The notes under the pieces: model-generated | What the model saw: the letters and a program-made list of their open reading frames with translations, nothing else | Databases searched by the model: none | What the model was told of the DNA's origin: nothing | Assembly (NCBI GenBank): GCA_002368155.1 | Contig: AP018182.1 | Coordinates: forward strand, 157,469-221,468 | DNA length: 64,000 bases | Source of the DNA: Nostoc carneum NIES-2107 | GTDB lineage: Bacteria > Cyanobacteriota > Cyanobacteriia > Cyanobacteriales > Nostocaceae | Direction: 5' to 3' | Part shown: in pieces, positions 35,205 through 43,040 of the stretch | How the letters are laid out: every line of letters starts with the position of its first letter | How positions within the stretch are numbered: position 1 is the stretch's first letter | Program-made: the position numbers and the translations under genes

Positions 35205-35255
35205 TTGACATTGTACCAAATGGTCGGTACAGTTAGTTATACCGAACGAACGGTA
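35205..35255 (+). promoter_or_regulatory. Hydrolase promoter with two TetR-type operators
   Basis: TTGACA (35205-35210) and TACAGT (35228-35233) are 17 bases apart. Two palindromes overlap or follow: GTACC/GGTAC (35213-35230) and TACCG/CGGTA (35240-35255, TACCGAACGAACGGTA). Binding would block the promoter. Confidence 0.65.
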
Positions 35256-35384
35256 CAGTAGCTCCAATCAGACCCGTTCAAGGATTTCAACCTGCTTGTC
35301 TTGGATTGTCAGGTTGGTTTAAAAATGCAATCAGTTGGGAGCTTTACCTTTGTTCCTTCCCCACTAAACTTTAGGAGGCTTGTT

Positions 35385-36239
35385 ATGACCATCTATCGCA
35401 CCGTTTCTGTGAATGGGCTTGACATCTTCTATCGAGAAGCAGGTTCGCCCAATGCTCCGACGATTCTCTTGCTGCATGGCTTTCCTACCTCATCGCATAT
35501 GTTCCGCAATCTTATCCCTGCCTTAGCCGATCGCTTCCATCTCGTTGCACCAGACTATCCTGGTTTCGGCAACAGTTCTATGCCGATGGTAACTGAGTTT
35601 GATTACACATTTGATCGCCTTGCCCAAGTGATGGAAAATTTCATCGAAGCCATTGGGCTGAAACGCTACAGTCTCTATGTCATGGACTACGGCGCTCCTA
35701 TTGGCTACCGGATTGCGGTGAGACATCCTGAACGGGTAGAGGCGCTGATTGTGCAAAACGGTAATGCTTATGAAGAGGGGTTACGAGAGTTTTGGGAGCC
35801 GCTCAAAGCGTATTGGCAAAATCGTACACCAGAAAATGCAGACAAGCTCAGACAACTTCTGACATTGGATGCTACGAAGTGGCAGTACACCCACGGGGTC
35901 AGGAATTTAGAATCGATTAGTCCAGATAACTGGAATATAGACCAACCACTGCTCGATCGTCCTGGCAACCAAGACATTCAACTGGCATTATTCTACAGCT
36001 ACGGTTCAAATCCGCCGTTGTACCCCCAGTGGCAAGAATATTTCCGTCAATACCAACCGCCAACGCTCCTTGTTTGGGGCAAAAATGATCCGATCTTCCC
36101 ATTCCAAGGTGCCCATCCGTACAAACGCGATCTACCCAACCTTGAATTTCACCTGCTTGATACAGGGCATTTTGCTTTGGAGGAAGAAGGAGAAGCAATC
36201 GCTAGCTATATCAAAAGTTTCCTAGAAACACACAAGTGA
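35385..36239 (+). CDS. Alpha/beta hydrolase with aspartate nucleophile (epoxide hydrolase/dehalogenase type)
   Basis: The start at 35385 has AGGAGG ten bases before it. The 284-residue protein has the oxyanion motif HGFPTSS (about 32-38), the nucleophile elbow VMDYGAPIG (Asp near 105), an acidic residue near WGKNDPIFP and the catalytic His in [10 protein letters not shown]. An Asp rather than Ser nucleophile points to epoxide hydrolases or haloalkane dehalogenases, which form an ester intermediate and release it with water. It is probably induced when the divergent TetR repressor binds substrate. Confidence 0.85.
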   Translation: MTIYRTVSVNGLDIFYREAGSPNAPTILLLHGFPTSSHMFRNLIPALADRFHLVAPDYPGFGNSSMPMVTEFDYTFDRLAQVMENFIEAIGLKRYSLYVMDYGAPIGYRIAVRHPERVEALIVQNGNAYEEGLREFWEPLKAYWQNRTPENADKLRQLLTLDATKWQYTHGVRNLESISPDNWNIDQPLLDRPGNQDIQLALFYSYGSNPPLYPQWQEYFRQYQPPTLLVWGKNDPIFPFQGAHPYKRDLPNLEFHLLDTGHFALEEEGEAIASYIKSFLETHK

Positions 36240-36315
36240 GCTATGAGGGTTTTTAGGCGATCGCTAACTCAAAATAAACAACAGACAAACTTTTTCAACT
36301 ACAAATAAAAAACCT

Positions 36316-36744
36316 GTGGAAACTAAACCACCCCTACCACCTTTTTCGTTGGACACTGCTATAGTCAAAGTGCAAGCCGCAGAAGATGCTTGGAATACCT
36401 GCGATCCGGAACGAGTTGCCTTAGCTTACACTGAAGATTCTCAGTGGCGAAATCGCGCCGAATTTTTCAGCGGACGAGAACAAATCAAGGCTTTCTTAAA
36501 ACGAAAGTGGGCAAAAGAATTAGACTACCGTTTGAGGAAGAAGCTGTGGAGCTTTACAGAGAATCGAATTTCTGTTTGCTTTGAGTATGAGTGGCACGAT
36601 GATTCTGGTTACTGGTATCGCGCCTATGGTAATGAACAGTGGGAATTTGCAGCAAATGGATTAATGCAGAAGCGTGAAGCTAGCATCAACGATCTGCCAA
36701 TTCAAGAGTTTGAGCGGAAGTTTCGATGGGAACGAACATCCTGA
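36316..36744 (+). CDS. NTF2-like DUF1348 protein
   Basis: A 142-residue protein with a GTG start. It follows the pattern of the DUF1348/SnoaL-like group: [49 protein letters not shown] and [12 protein letters not shown]. These form a cone-shaped pocket for small ligands; no activity is established. It follows the hydrolase by 76 bases on the same strand, and the two probably form a TetR-controlled detoxification unit. Confidence 0.8.
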   Translation: METKPPLPPFSLDTAIVKVQAAEDAWNTCDPERVALAYTEDSQWRNRAEFFSGREQIKAFLKRKWAKELDYRLRKKLWSFTENRISVCFEYEWHDDSGYWYRAYGNEQWEFAANGLMQKREASINDLPIQEFERKFRWERTS

Positions 36745-36856
36745 CACCGCATAACAAGGCTGTTGTCAGACTGTCTAAAGCTGCTGGTATGGACGCGAAG
36801 GTGATTTGCAGTCCCTGAACAGCAACATCATAAGCTACGATTAAACTCAAAAGTTC

Positions 36857-36888
36857 AATCCTTTTTTATTAAAAAGAAGGATTTTTTA
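36857..36888 (+). terminator. Terminator after the hydrolase/DUF1348 unit
   Basis: AATCCTTTTTT and AAAAAGAAGGATT form a hairpin followed by TTTTTT. Confidence 0.6.
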
Positions 36889-36933
36889 TATTTTTTACTT
36901 CATAATCTTAAATTTATTTTACTAAGCTAGTTA

Positions 36934-36973
36934 TTTCATCTTGATTTCATAGCGACCTGTCAAACTTGTTTCG
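36934..36973 (+). promoter_or_regulatory. TTTCATC-box promoter f
   Basis: TTTCATC at 36934, TTTCAT at 36945 and TGTCAAACTTGTTTCGTAA at 36958. Upstream of the first DUF2808 gene. Confidence 0.65.
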
Positions 36974-37033
36974 TAAAGGTTGATTCACTTAAGTGAAATT
37001 TAGTTGAGATAATTTATTAATTTAATAGTCAAG

Positions 37034-37522
37034 ATGAAGAGAATACTGCTTTATACTGCTGTATATAGTTTAACTACCGCAGCTCTGACTTATGCTGGTT
37101 ATGCTGGCTACGCAAGTGCGAAAACGGATAATAATAAGCTTGCTAATATTGAGAATAGTTTGCAATCTATCCCTAGTGGTTGGCAACTTGTCAAACAAAC
37201 ATTCCAGTTACATATTCCTAAAAATGGCAAGGCTCTTTCCCAGCTAATTATTGGCGTTCCATCTACAGTCGCTGTAAGTAATGATATTGATATATTGGAT
37301 GATAAAGGTCAAAAAATTAAGATTAATATTTCTGTAAAAAGTGGAACAATTATTATAGATTTTCCTGAACCAGTTACTTCTAGCACTACTATTTTGAAAA
37401 TAAATCTCAACAAAGTACTACAACCAATTCTTAGTTCTACTTCCACCTATCATCTTTCGGCTAAAGTCGTTGGTAGTGACATAGAAATTCCTATAGGTGA
37501 AGCTTTATTTCCTTCATTTTAA
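37034..37522 (+). CDS. Secreted DUF2808 protein, paralogue 1
   Basis: A cyanobacterial secreted family of unknown function. The 162-residue protein has a signal peptide (to about residue 28), then the DUF2808 core: FQLHIPKNGKALSQLIIGVP, IDILDDKGQKI and the final I-x-x-P-I-G-E-A motif. It is controlled by box f and followed by a second paralogue with its own box. DUF2808 genes are often near cation-stress genes; here a metal-induced periplasmic or surface role is likely, but the mechanism is unknown. Confidence 0.8.
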   Translation: MKRILLYTAVYSLTTAALTYAGYAGYASAKTDNNKLANIENSLQSIPSGWQLVKQTFQLHIPKNGKALSQLIIGVPSTVAVSNDIDILDDKGQKIKINISVKSGTIIIDFPEPVTSSTTILKINLNKVLQPILSSTSTYHLSAKVVGSDIEIPIGEALFPSF

Positions 37523-37555
37523 TTTATTTGTAGATTTTAATGATAACTGCTGAAA

Positions 37556-37595
37556 TTTCATCTTGATTTCATGATGACTTGTCATGCTAGTAGAT
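37556..37595 (+). promoter_or_regulatory. TTTCATC-box promoter g
   Basis: TTTCATC at 37556, TTTCAT at 37567 and TGTCATGCTAGTAG at 37580. Upstream of the second DUF2808 gene. Confidence 0.65.
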
Positions 37596-37802
37596 AGAGG
37601 TAGTATACCTGTTTTACAAAAACATCATCAATAATTTGAACTTGATAAGGGTAAGCTAACTACCTACTTCTGCTGATTATCAGCTGTATCAAGGGGTAGT
37701 TAAATATGGCTTTGCCAAGTTTTGCTCTATCTATTAAGAGCATATTAAATCACAGATTATGCTCTGCAATTTAGCTGATTATTTGATTATTTAGAGGTAA
37801 AT

Positions 37803-38288
37803 ATGAAGATTTCCTTGATTTCCGCTGTTGTATTAACTTTGAGTAGCATAGCTATTATTTTTCCTAGCTATGCAAGTGATAGAACATATGATGATAGAGT
37901 TCCCCATATTGATGGAAATACACAATTCCCTCCCATGCGATGGGGAACTTTTAGACATACTTTCCGGTTGCACGTTCCCCAAGATAGTAAAGCTGTTACT
38001 CAATTACTTATCAAAATTCCAGAAAATGTAACTCTAAGTAATAGCACTCAGGATATCGATGTTGTGGATAAAAAGGGGCAGAAAATTAACACTAATGTAT
38101 CTGTAAACGGTAAAACAATACTAGTAGCTTTCGCCGAACCAGTTGCTCCTAACACTAAATTTGATATTGAGCTTAACAAAATAAAAAGACGAAATCTCGG
38201 TAACGGTTCTGTCTACAGCTTTTCAGCTAAAGAGGTTGGCATTGATGCAGAAATCCCTATAGGTGTAGCTTGGTTTCGTCTCTACTAA
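37803..38288 (+). CDS. Secreted DUF2808 protein, paralogue 2
   Basis: The 161-residue paralogue has a signal peptide (cleaved near SYASD) and a core that aligns with the previous gene: FRLHVPQDSKAVTQLLIKIP, IDVVDKKGQKI, then AEIPIGVAWF at the end. A box-type promoter lies about 210 bases upstream. It forms a tandem array with the gene before it and the broken copy after it. Confidence 0.8.
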   Translation: MKISLISAVVLTLSSIAIIFPSYASDRTYDDRVPHIDGNTQFPPMRWGTFRHTFRLHVPQDSKAVTQLLIKIPENVTLSNSTQDIDVVDKKGQKINTNVSVNGKTILVAFAEPVAPNTKFDIELNKIKRRNLGNGSVYSFSAKEVGIDAEIPIGVAWFRLY

Positions 38289-38390
38289 GCCACAAGTTTA
38301 GATAGCAAAATGTTATTTCGTAGAATTTCCTAAGTAAATGTCAAGCTGATAAATAGAAAGTAAATCAAGTCACTTTTGAGGAGAATCAAA

Positions 38391-38876
38391 ATGAAAAAAT
38401 TAGTTTATGCTGCTGCATTCACTCTAACGATCGCATCTTCAGTTCCTGCTGTATGAGCAAGTGGAAAACCAGATGATTTTAGAGATTCTCATCTGCTCAG
38501 AAGTGCCGCCATTCCTAATACTACTTATGCCATAGATGCTACTCATAAATTTGAAGTTCATGTGCAGGGTAAACCTTTGGCAGAACTCGCAATTAATTTA
38601 CCTGACGGAGTGTGAATTGATAAGGGGATTGAAGTTAAAAATCAATCAGGGCAGAAAATTCCTACGACAGTTTCTATTAATGGACAAAAAGCTACTGTAG
38701 CTTTCTCACAACCAATAGATCCTGAAACGAAGTTCTCAGTTTTAATGAAAGGAATCAATACTCAAGCGTATGAATCAGGGTATGGTGCAACTTGGCAATA
38801 CCAAGTTTTAGCTAAAAAAGTTGGATTCACACAAGAAATACCACTTGGTACAGTCCAGATTCAGACTTATCCTTGA
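38391..38876 (+). pseudogene. DUF2808 paralogue 3, broken by two in-frame TGA codons
   Basis: From ATG 38391 (GAGGAG site upstream) the frame gives a signal peptide and then a DUF2808 core (KFEVHVQGKPLAELAINLPD, IEVKNQSGQKIP, EIPLGTVQIQTYP) to a stop at 38874. It is interrupted by TGA at 38454 (codon 22) and 38613 (codon 75). No frameshift has occurred. Both stops are explained by CGA to TGA changes, and the promoter box upstream (TTTCGTA at 38316, TTTCCTA at 38326) is degenerate, so decay is the simplest reading. Confidence 0.75.
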
Positions 38877-38899
38877 ACCAAATAATATAAGTTGACTGC

Positions 38900-38931
38900 T
38901 TGGCTTTCCAATCAACTGGAGATTGTAATAT
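38900..38931 (+). promoter_or_regulatory. Orphan MerR-type promoter
   Basis: TTGGCT (38900-38905), a 20-base spacer with TTCCAATCAACTGGAG, and a good -10 TAATAT (38926-38931). It points right, but no plus-strand gene follows before the convergent flippase gene. It is probably left over from a lost copper gene, unless it makes a short RNA. Confidence 0.5.
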
Positions 38932-39003
38932 AGCTTCAGTTCCTGAAAAACTAACAAATTGAAAAAATGTAGAGGATCAAAAACTATTTGTCTTTTGATT
39001 CTC

Positions 39004-40347
39004 TTATTTGCGTTGTAGTGCAAAAAACAGCACTATAATTTCACTGACCGTACCTGCAAGCATTCCATACGCTGCTGAAGTAGCTCCGCTATGTCTAGTA
39101 AAAATCAGACTTGCACATACTATCAAGGTAAAAGCTGCCGCAACTAATGTTGCAAGGTTGATAAACCAGTTTTTTGCTCGGTGAATAAGCAGTCCTTGAA
39201 ACGTATTTTGCAGTGCTACGAGCAGGGGTAAAAATGACAGTATTTGTACAACCGGACGAGCTGCTTCCATAAGAGATGAATTATTTCCCAAAAACTGGCC
39301 AAGTAGTAGCAATCCTTTGTCCGTAAACCCAAGAAAAATTGGTATTACCGTAAAACCTAAACCAACAAGAACCACAAAAGCAACAAGTGTTCGTTTGGAA
39401 GTTTCTTCATAAGTAGAAATTACCACTTGTTGAATCATGCGTGTCCCGTTGGCAATTGAAAGAAGTAGCCCCCAAGCAGCGGGCCACACAGCAAGTGCAA
39501 GACTGCCATCGAATGAGCGAGCAATGAGACTCAGGAGTATTGCCCTTGCACCCCAAACAATAAGCATTGTTGAGGCTAAAGGAAGATAGTAAAAGGCGAC
39601 TCCGCCAAAGGTTTTAGGCAGTTTCTGAGTCTCAGAATATACTTGTTGATTAAGGATAGAAATAGCACCAAGACGCAAACAAAACCATGTGACCAGTACT
39701 GCTTCAATAAGTATGGCTCCCATCATGGTGATACCTGCAAGAAATGCCCCGTCACTTCTAAGACTGACTCCAACTGCCAGCGCCACAATTACCCAAGTAA
39801 ATCGCGCTACACCTGCCCATCCTACAGCTACGCTCTTTTGAGCGCGAATCAGCAATCCTTGAAAGAATCGCCGCCAAGCAATCACGAAAGGCCACAGGAA
39901 CATCAAAACAAAAGCAGTTCTCCCTCTCGCTGCAATAAATGGGCTAACACCAAATACGTCTAAAAGAAGCCAGTTATACAAAGGCTCCCAAGTGAGTAAA
40001 AGAAAAATGCCACTGAGAGAAAGTCCCGCAATTACTGTAAATTGCCAAAGTGCGCGCCGAGATGCGACGTTGCCCCCAAGAGCAGTTGAGGCATGAACAA
40101 TCATGATGATGGGGCTTTCTAGAAATACGGCAACTCCTTTGACTACCCCAACTCCAGCTAATGTCTCTTGCGGAAAGGCCAGGCGACTGAGTGCAGCAGT
40201 CTGGAGCGGATCGCCGAGAGTCATTGCCACATCAGTTAAGGAAAGAGGTATGAACTGGGCAAGTAACATTAATAGCGATCGCTCAGAAGCTGTTTTATTA
40301 CTTTCCTGTTCCTGCTGGGGTGAGGTGTTCATGAAATTTTTCAGCAT
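39004..40347 (-). CDS. MOP-superfamily membrane transporter (MATE/ANK-like)
   Basis: A 447-residue protein with about twelve hydrophobic segments across its length and little else, matching the size and spread of multidrug/oligosaccharide/polysaccharide flippases. The start MLKNFMNTSP or the second ATG (40332) is possible. The N-terminal segment LIPLSLTDVAMTLGDPLQTAAL recalls MATE/ANKH-type proteins. The substrate is unknown. It follows the PLP-enzyme gene by 21 bases on the same strand, so the two are probably one operon and the transporter may export the enzyme's product. Confidence 0.7.
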   Translation of the reverse strand: MLKNFMNTSPQQEQESNKTASERSLLMLLAQFIPLSLTDVAMTLGDPLQTAALSRLAFPQETLAGVGVVKGVAVFLESPIIMIVHASTALGGNVASRRALWQFTVIAGLSLSGIFLLLTWEPLYNWLLLDVFGVSPFIAARGRTAFVLMFLWPFVIAWRRFFQGLLIRAQKSVAVGWAGVARFTWVIVALAVGVSLRSDGAFLAGITMMGAILIEAVLVTWFCLRLGAISILNQQVYSETQKLPKTFGGVAFYYLPLASTMLIVWGARAILLSLIARSFDGSLALAVWPAAWGLLLSIANGTRMIQQVVISTYEETSKRTLVAFVVLVGLGFTVIPIFLGFTDKGLLLLGQFLGNNSSLMEAARPVVQILSFLPLLVALQNTFQGLLIHRAKNWFINLATLVAAAFTLIVCASLIFTRHSGATSAAYGMLAGTVSEIIVLFFALQRK

Positions 40348-40368
40348 TATTATGATTATGATGAGCCA

Positions 40369-41463
40369 CTAAAAGTAGACAGGAGTTAGTGAGGCGATCG
40401 CATCATCAAGATGCTCCCCCTGTTTCAGGGTAAATCCATGGTGATCAAGCCAATGGTCGTCGTATACTGTCTCAAGGTATCTATCCCCTGCATCAGGATT
40501 GATCATCAGAATCCGCGCACCAGCACCAAGAGAGTGAGCTAGATGCAAGCCACCAGCGACAATTGCCCCTGTTGATGCACCAAGAAGCAATCCTTCACGA
40601 CGTGCGAGTGCATGACACACGGAGTAGGCGATCGCCTCTGGTATCACGTAAGCATGATTAAGCAGTGAAAGCTCCAGATTAGGTGGAAGGAACGATAACC
40701 CAATACCCGTCATTTTGTATGGTTTGGCTGGCGTTCCCATAATGACTGAACCCTCGACATCAACGCCAACAATACGTATTTTTGGAAATCGCGGTCGAAG
40801 ATAACGAGCAATTCCCATTATTTGTCCCGCAGTGCTAACACCAACAACGACAGCATCAAGATCGGACGAAAAGTGAGCTTCAATCTCACGCGCAGTATAG
40901 TATGAATGCGCCTCTGTATTTAGAGGATTCAAGTGTTGACATGGATACCAAGCGTTAGGGATGGCCGCGGCAAGCTCACGCGCTCGTTTCATTCTTGCCT
41001 TCTGCATTGAGCCTGATTCGTCTGCTTCATGTAGCGGTACATCCACAAGTTCTGCACCGTATGCTTTCAGCATTCGTCTAAACGGTGGAGCAGTTTTGGC
41101 ATCGACAACAATAATAACTCGATACCCTCGGACTGCTCCTACCATAGCCAGACCAACACCGAAATTTCCTGAGCTTGACTCGATAATCGTACCACCAGGC
41201 ACAAGCAGCCCCTCTTCCTCTGCACGCGTAATCAGGTAAACTGCATTTTTCTCCTTAATAGACCCTCCGGGATTGCAGCTTTCTAACTTTAAGAAACATT
41301 CTGAGACAACACATACAGGAGAAATATTTCTAAGTTTTACAATCGGTACATTTCCTATTGCTTGAGTAACATCAGCGGCAGTAGTATTTTTCCATTTACT
41401 ATGATTGTTCCAGTGACCATCAGGAACGTTCTCAAATGATGAATATTTTGCAAGCTGATTCAT
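40369..41463 (-). CDS. PLP-dependent cysteine-synthase-family enzyme (SbnA-like)
   Basis: A fold type II enzyme. The PLP lysine lies in NPGGSIKEK, the phosphate and cofactor loops are SSSGNFGVGLA and GVSTAGQIMG, and the C-terminal Ser/Thr motif is GASTGA. The ATG at 41463 (MNQLAKYSSF) has GGATGG upstream; longer frames reach 41547 through a TTG. Relatives include O-acetylserine sulfhydrylase and SbnA, which makes a diaminopropionate precursor of siderophores. No serine acetyltransferase or SbnB gene is nearby. With the adjacent transporter and a metal-linked promoter box upstream, synthesis and export of a metal-binding amino acid is plausible but unproven. Confidence 0.7.
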   Translation of the reverse strand: MNQLAKYSSFENVPDGHWNNHSKWKNTTAADVTQAIGNVPIVKLRNISPVCVVSECFLKLESCNPGGSIKEKNAVYLITRAEEEGLLVPGGTIIESSSGNFGVGLAMVGAVRGYRVIIVVDAKTAPPFRRMLKAYGAELVDVPLHEADESGSMQKARMKRARELAAAIPNAWYPCQHLNPLNTEAHSYYTAREIEAHFSSDLDAVVVGVSTAGQIMGIARYLRPRFPKIRIVGVDVEGSVIMGTPAKPYKMTGIGLSFLPPNLELSLLNHAYVIPEAIAYSVCHALARREGLLLGASTGAIVAGGLHLAHSLGAGARILMINPDAGDRYLETVYDDHWLDHHGFTLKQGEHLDDAIASLTPVYF

Positions 41464-41734
41464 ATTTACCATCCAAAAAAATCCAAAAGTAGTAGAAAAT
41501 ATCATGACTACATGAACTTGCTCATTTGATCGGATTTTTATTTGCAAGATAACTACTACATTGTTTTATTGACGATACGAATTGTAGTGATTATTGCTTG
41601 TATAGCTAATCACCACTTAAAACTATTTCAAGTTGACCAAAAGTAAATATCAATTAGGTCTGAGCGATAATTACCTGAGTAAGCCTTTAAGTCATATCTA
41701 TAAAGATATTGATATACATTATTTAATCAACCTA

Positions 41735-41772
41735 TTTTTATCTTGAAGGAGTAATATGAAATCAAGATGAAA
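41735..41772 (-). promoter_or_regulatory. TTTCATC-box promoter j (minus strand)
   Basis: On the minus strand: TTTCATC (41766-41772), TTTCAT (41756-41761) and CTTCAAGATA 13 bases on. It points to the PLP-enzyme/transporter operon, about 270 bases away. Confidence 0.55.
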
Positions 41773-42021
41773 TTTTTGATTTGGTCTTTAATGTTTTCCA
41801 AAAATCAGTAGTAATGATTTATTTTTGTTATATAATTAACTTTAGTTTAGTATAAAATATTAATAATAAAATTATGTTCTTAAATGCGTAAAAAACAATT
41901 TCAATCTTTTAGAAGATCTCTTGCATAACATCTATCTGAAGTTAGAGGAAAAGACAAAATTTATTTCTACATAAACTAATTAATGACATTAATTTAATAA
42001 ATATTGTTGAACTAGTTTAAA

Positions 42022-42061
42022 TTTCATCTTCATTTCATATTGAAGTGTCAAAATTATTATT
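42022..42061 (+). promoter_or_regulatory. TTTCATC-box promoter h
   Basis: TTTCATC at 42022, TTTCAT at 42033 and TGTCAAAATTATTA at 42046. It is the upstream one of two boxes before the response regulator gene. Confidence 0.6.
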
Positions 42062-42225
42062 GACTCAATAGATAGCTTGCAAAACTTAGTTTTTATAACT
42101 CCTCAAACTAAGTTCACATCATACTTTGGCAATTTATCTACTGAGTCTTTTTTGTTTGATTATGTACTGCTAAGGCCCTTAGCCTACTGTTCGGTCTTGT
42201 ATAGGTTAATTCTAATTCTTAAGAA

Positions 42226-42264
42226 TTTCATCCTAATTTCATAAATTTCTGTCAGTCTATTAGT
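42226..42264 (+). promoter_or_regulatory. TTTCATC-box promoter i of the response regulator gene
   Basis: TTTCATC at 42226, TTTCAT at 42237 and TGTCAGTCTATTAG at 42250. The transcript would start near 42270, so the regulator probably controls its own gene. Confidence 0.65.
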
Positions 42265-42335
42265 TAGGGGTATCCCTATTGCAAACTATGCTAAGATCAC
42301 AAATTTCCAACGAACTTTTAACTACCCAATTTGAT

Positions 42336-43040
42336 ATGAGGGTGCTATTAGTCGAAGATGAGCCGGATTTAGGGGCTGCTATTAAACGCACTTTAAATCA
42401 GCATAAGTACTTAGTTGATTGGGTCATGGATGGTAATGAAGCATGGGCTTACTTAGAAAATAGCTCGGCGCAATATACAGTAGCGATTCTTGATTGGATG
42501 CTTCCAGGAATTACTGGTTTAGAAGTGTGTAAAAGACTACGTTATAAAGGCAATCCTCTTCCTATCTTGATGTTAACTGCTAAAGATAGAATGGAAGATA
42601 AAGTTACTGGCTTAGATGCAGGTGCAGATGACTACTTAGTGAAGCCCTTCGGAATGGTGGAATTACTTGCACGATTGCGGGCTTTGCAGCGTCGGTCTCC
42701 AAACTTTCAACCCCAACAATTGACTGTTGGGAACTTGACTCTAGATTATGGCAACAGTATAGTTGTCAGACAAAATGCTACAAGTGAAAAGGAAAGGATT
42801 CCTTTGACTAATAAGGAATTCCAACTATTAGAATATTTGATGAAGCATCCCAACCAGATTGTGACGACTGAACAAATCCGCAATCAAATTTGGGAAGTTA
42901 ATGCGGAATCCAGTAGCAATGTAGTGGCGGCGCAAATACGCTTGTTACGTCGCAAACTCACCAATAGTGACTGTCCTAACCCAATTGAAACTTTGCACGG
43001 TATGGGATATCGTCTTAATTTCACTAATGAATCAGAATAA
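42336..43040 (+). CDS. copR: OmpR/PhoB-family response regulator (CopR-like)
   Basis: A 234-residue regulator: receiver domain with MRVLLVEDEPD, phospho-Asp D53 in AILDWMLPG and Lys in DDYLVKPFG; then a winged-helix domain (LTNKEFQLLEYLMKHPNQIV to RRKLTN, GMGYRL). The start at MRVLLVEDE is chosen by family pattern; an ATG at 42288 would add 16 residues. The kinase gene overlaps its end by 14 bases. Next to a DUF305 gene and copper RND pumps, it matches the CopRS arrangement known from Synechocystis. It is the best candidate for binding the TTTCATC direct repeats. Confidence 0.85.
   Translation: MRVLLVEDEPDLGAAIKRTLNQHKYLVDWVMDGNEAWAYLENSSAQYTVAILDWMLPGITGLEVCKRLRYKGNPLPILMLTAKDRMEDKVTGLDAGADDYLVKPFGMVELLARLRALQRRSPNFQPQQLTVGNLTLDYGNSIVVRQNATSEKERIPLTNKEFQLLEYLMKHPNQIVTTEQIRNQIWEVNAESSSNVVAAQIRLLRRKLTNSDCPNPIETLHGMGYRLNFTNESE

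Noticed and set aside
4380..38615. In-frame TGA codons at 4380, 38454 and 38613 as possible recoding (TGA read as an amino acid)
   Set aside because: TGA is used as the normal stop elsewhere (parA, holA, the flippase-region genes) and Trp is encoded by TGG. CGA to TGA mutation explains the cases more simply.
39643..40372. Plus-strand frames opposite the flippase gene
   Set aside because: Low-complexity translations opposite a clear membrane protein; no promoter or ribosome site.
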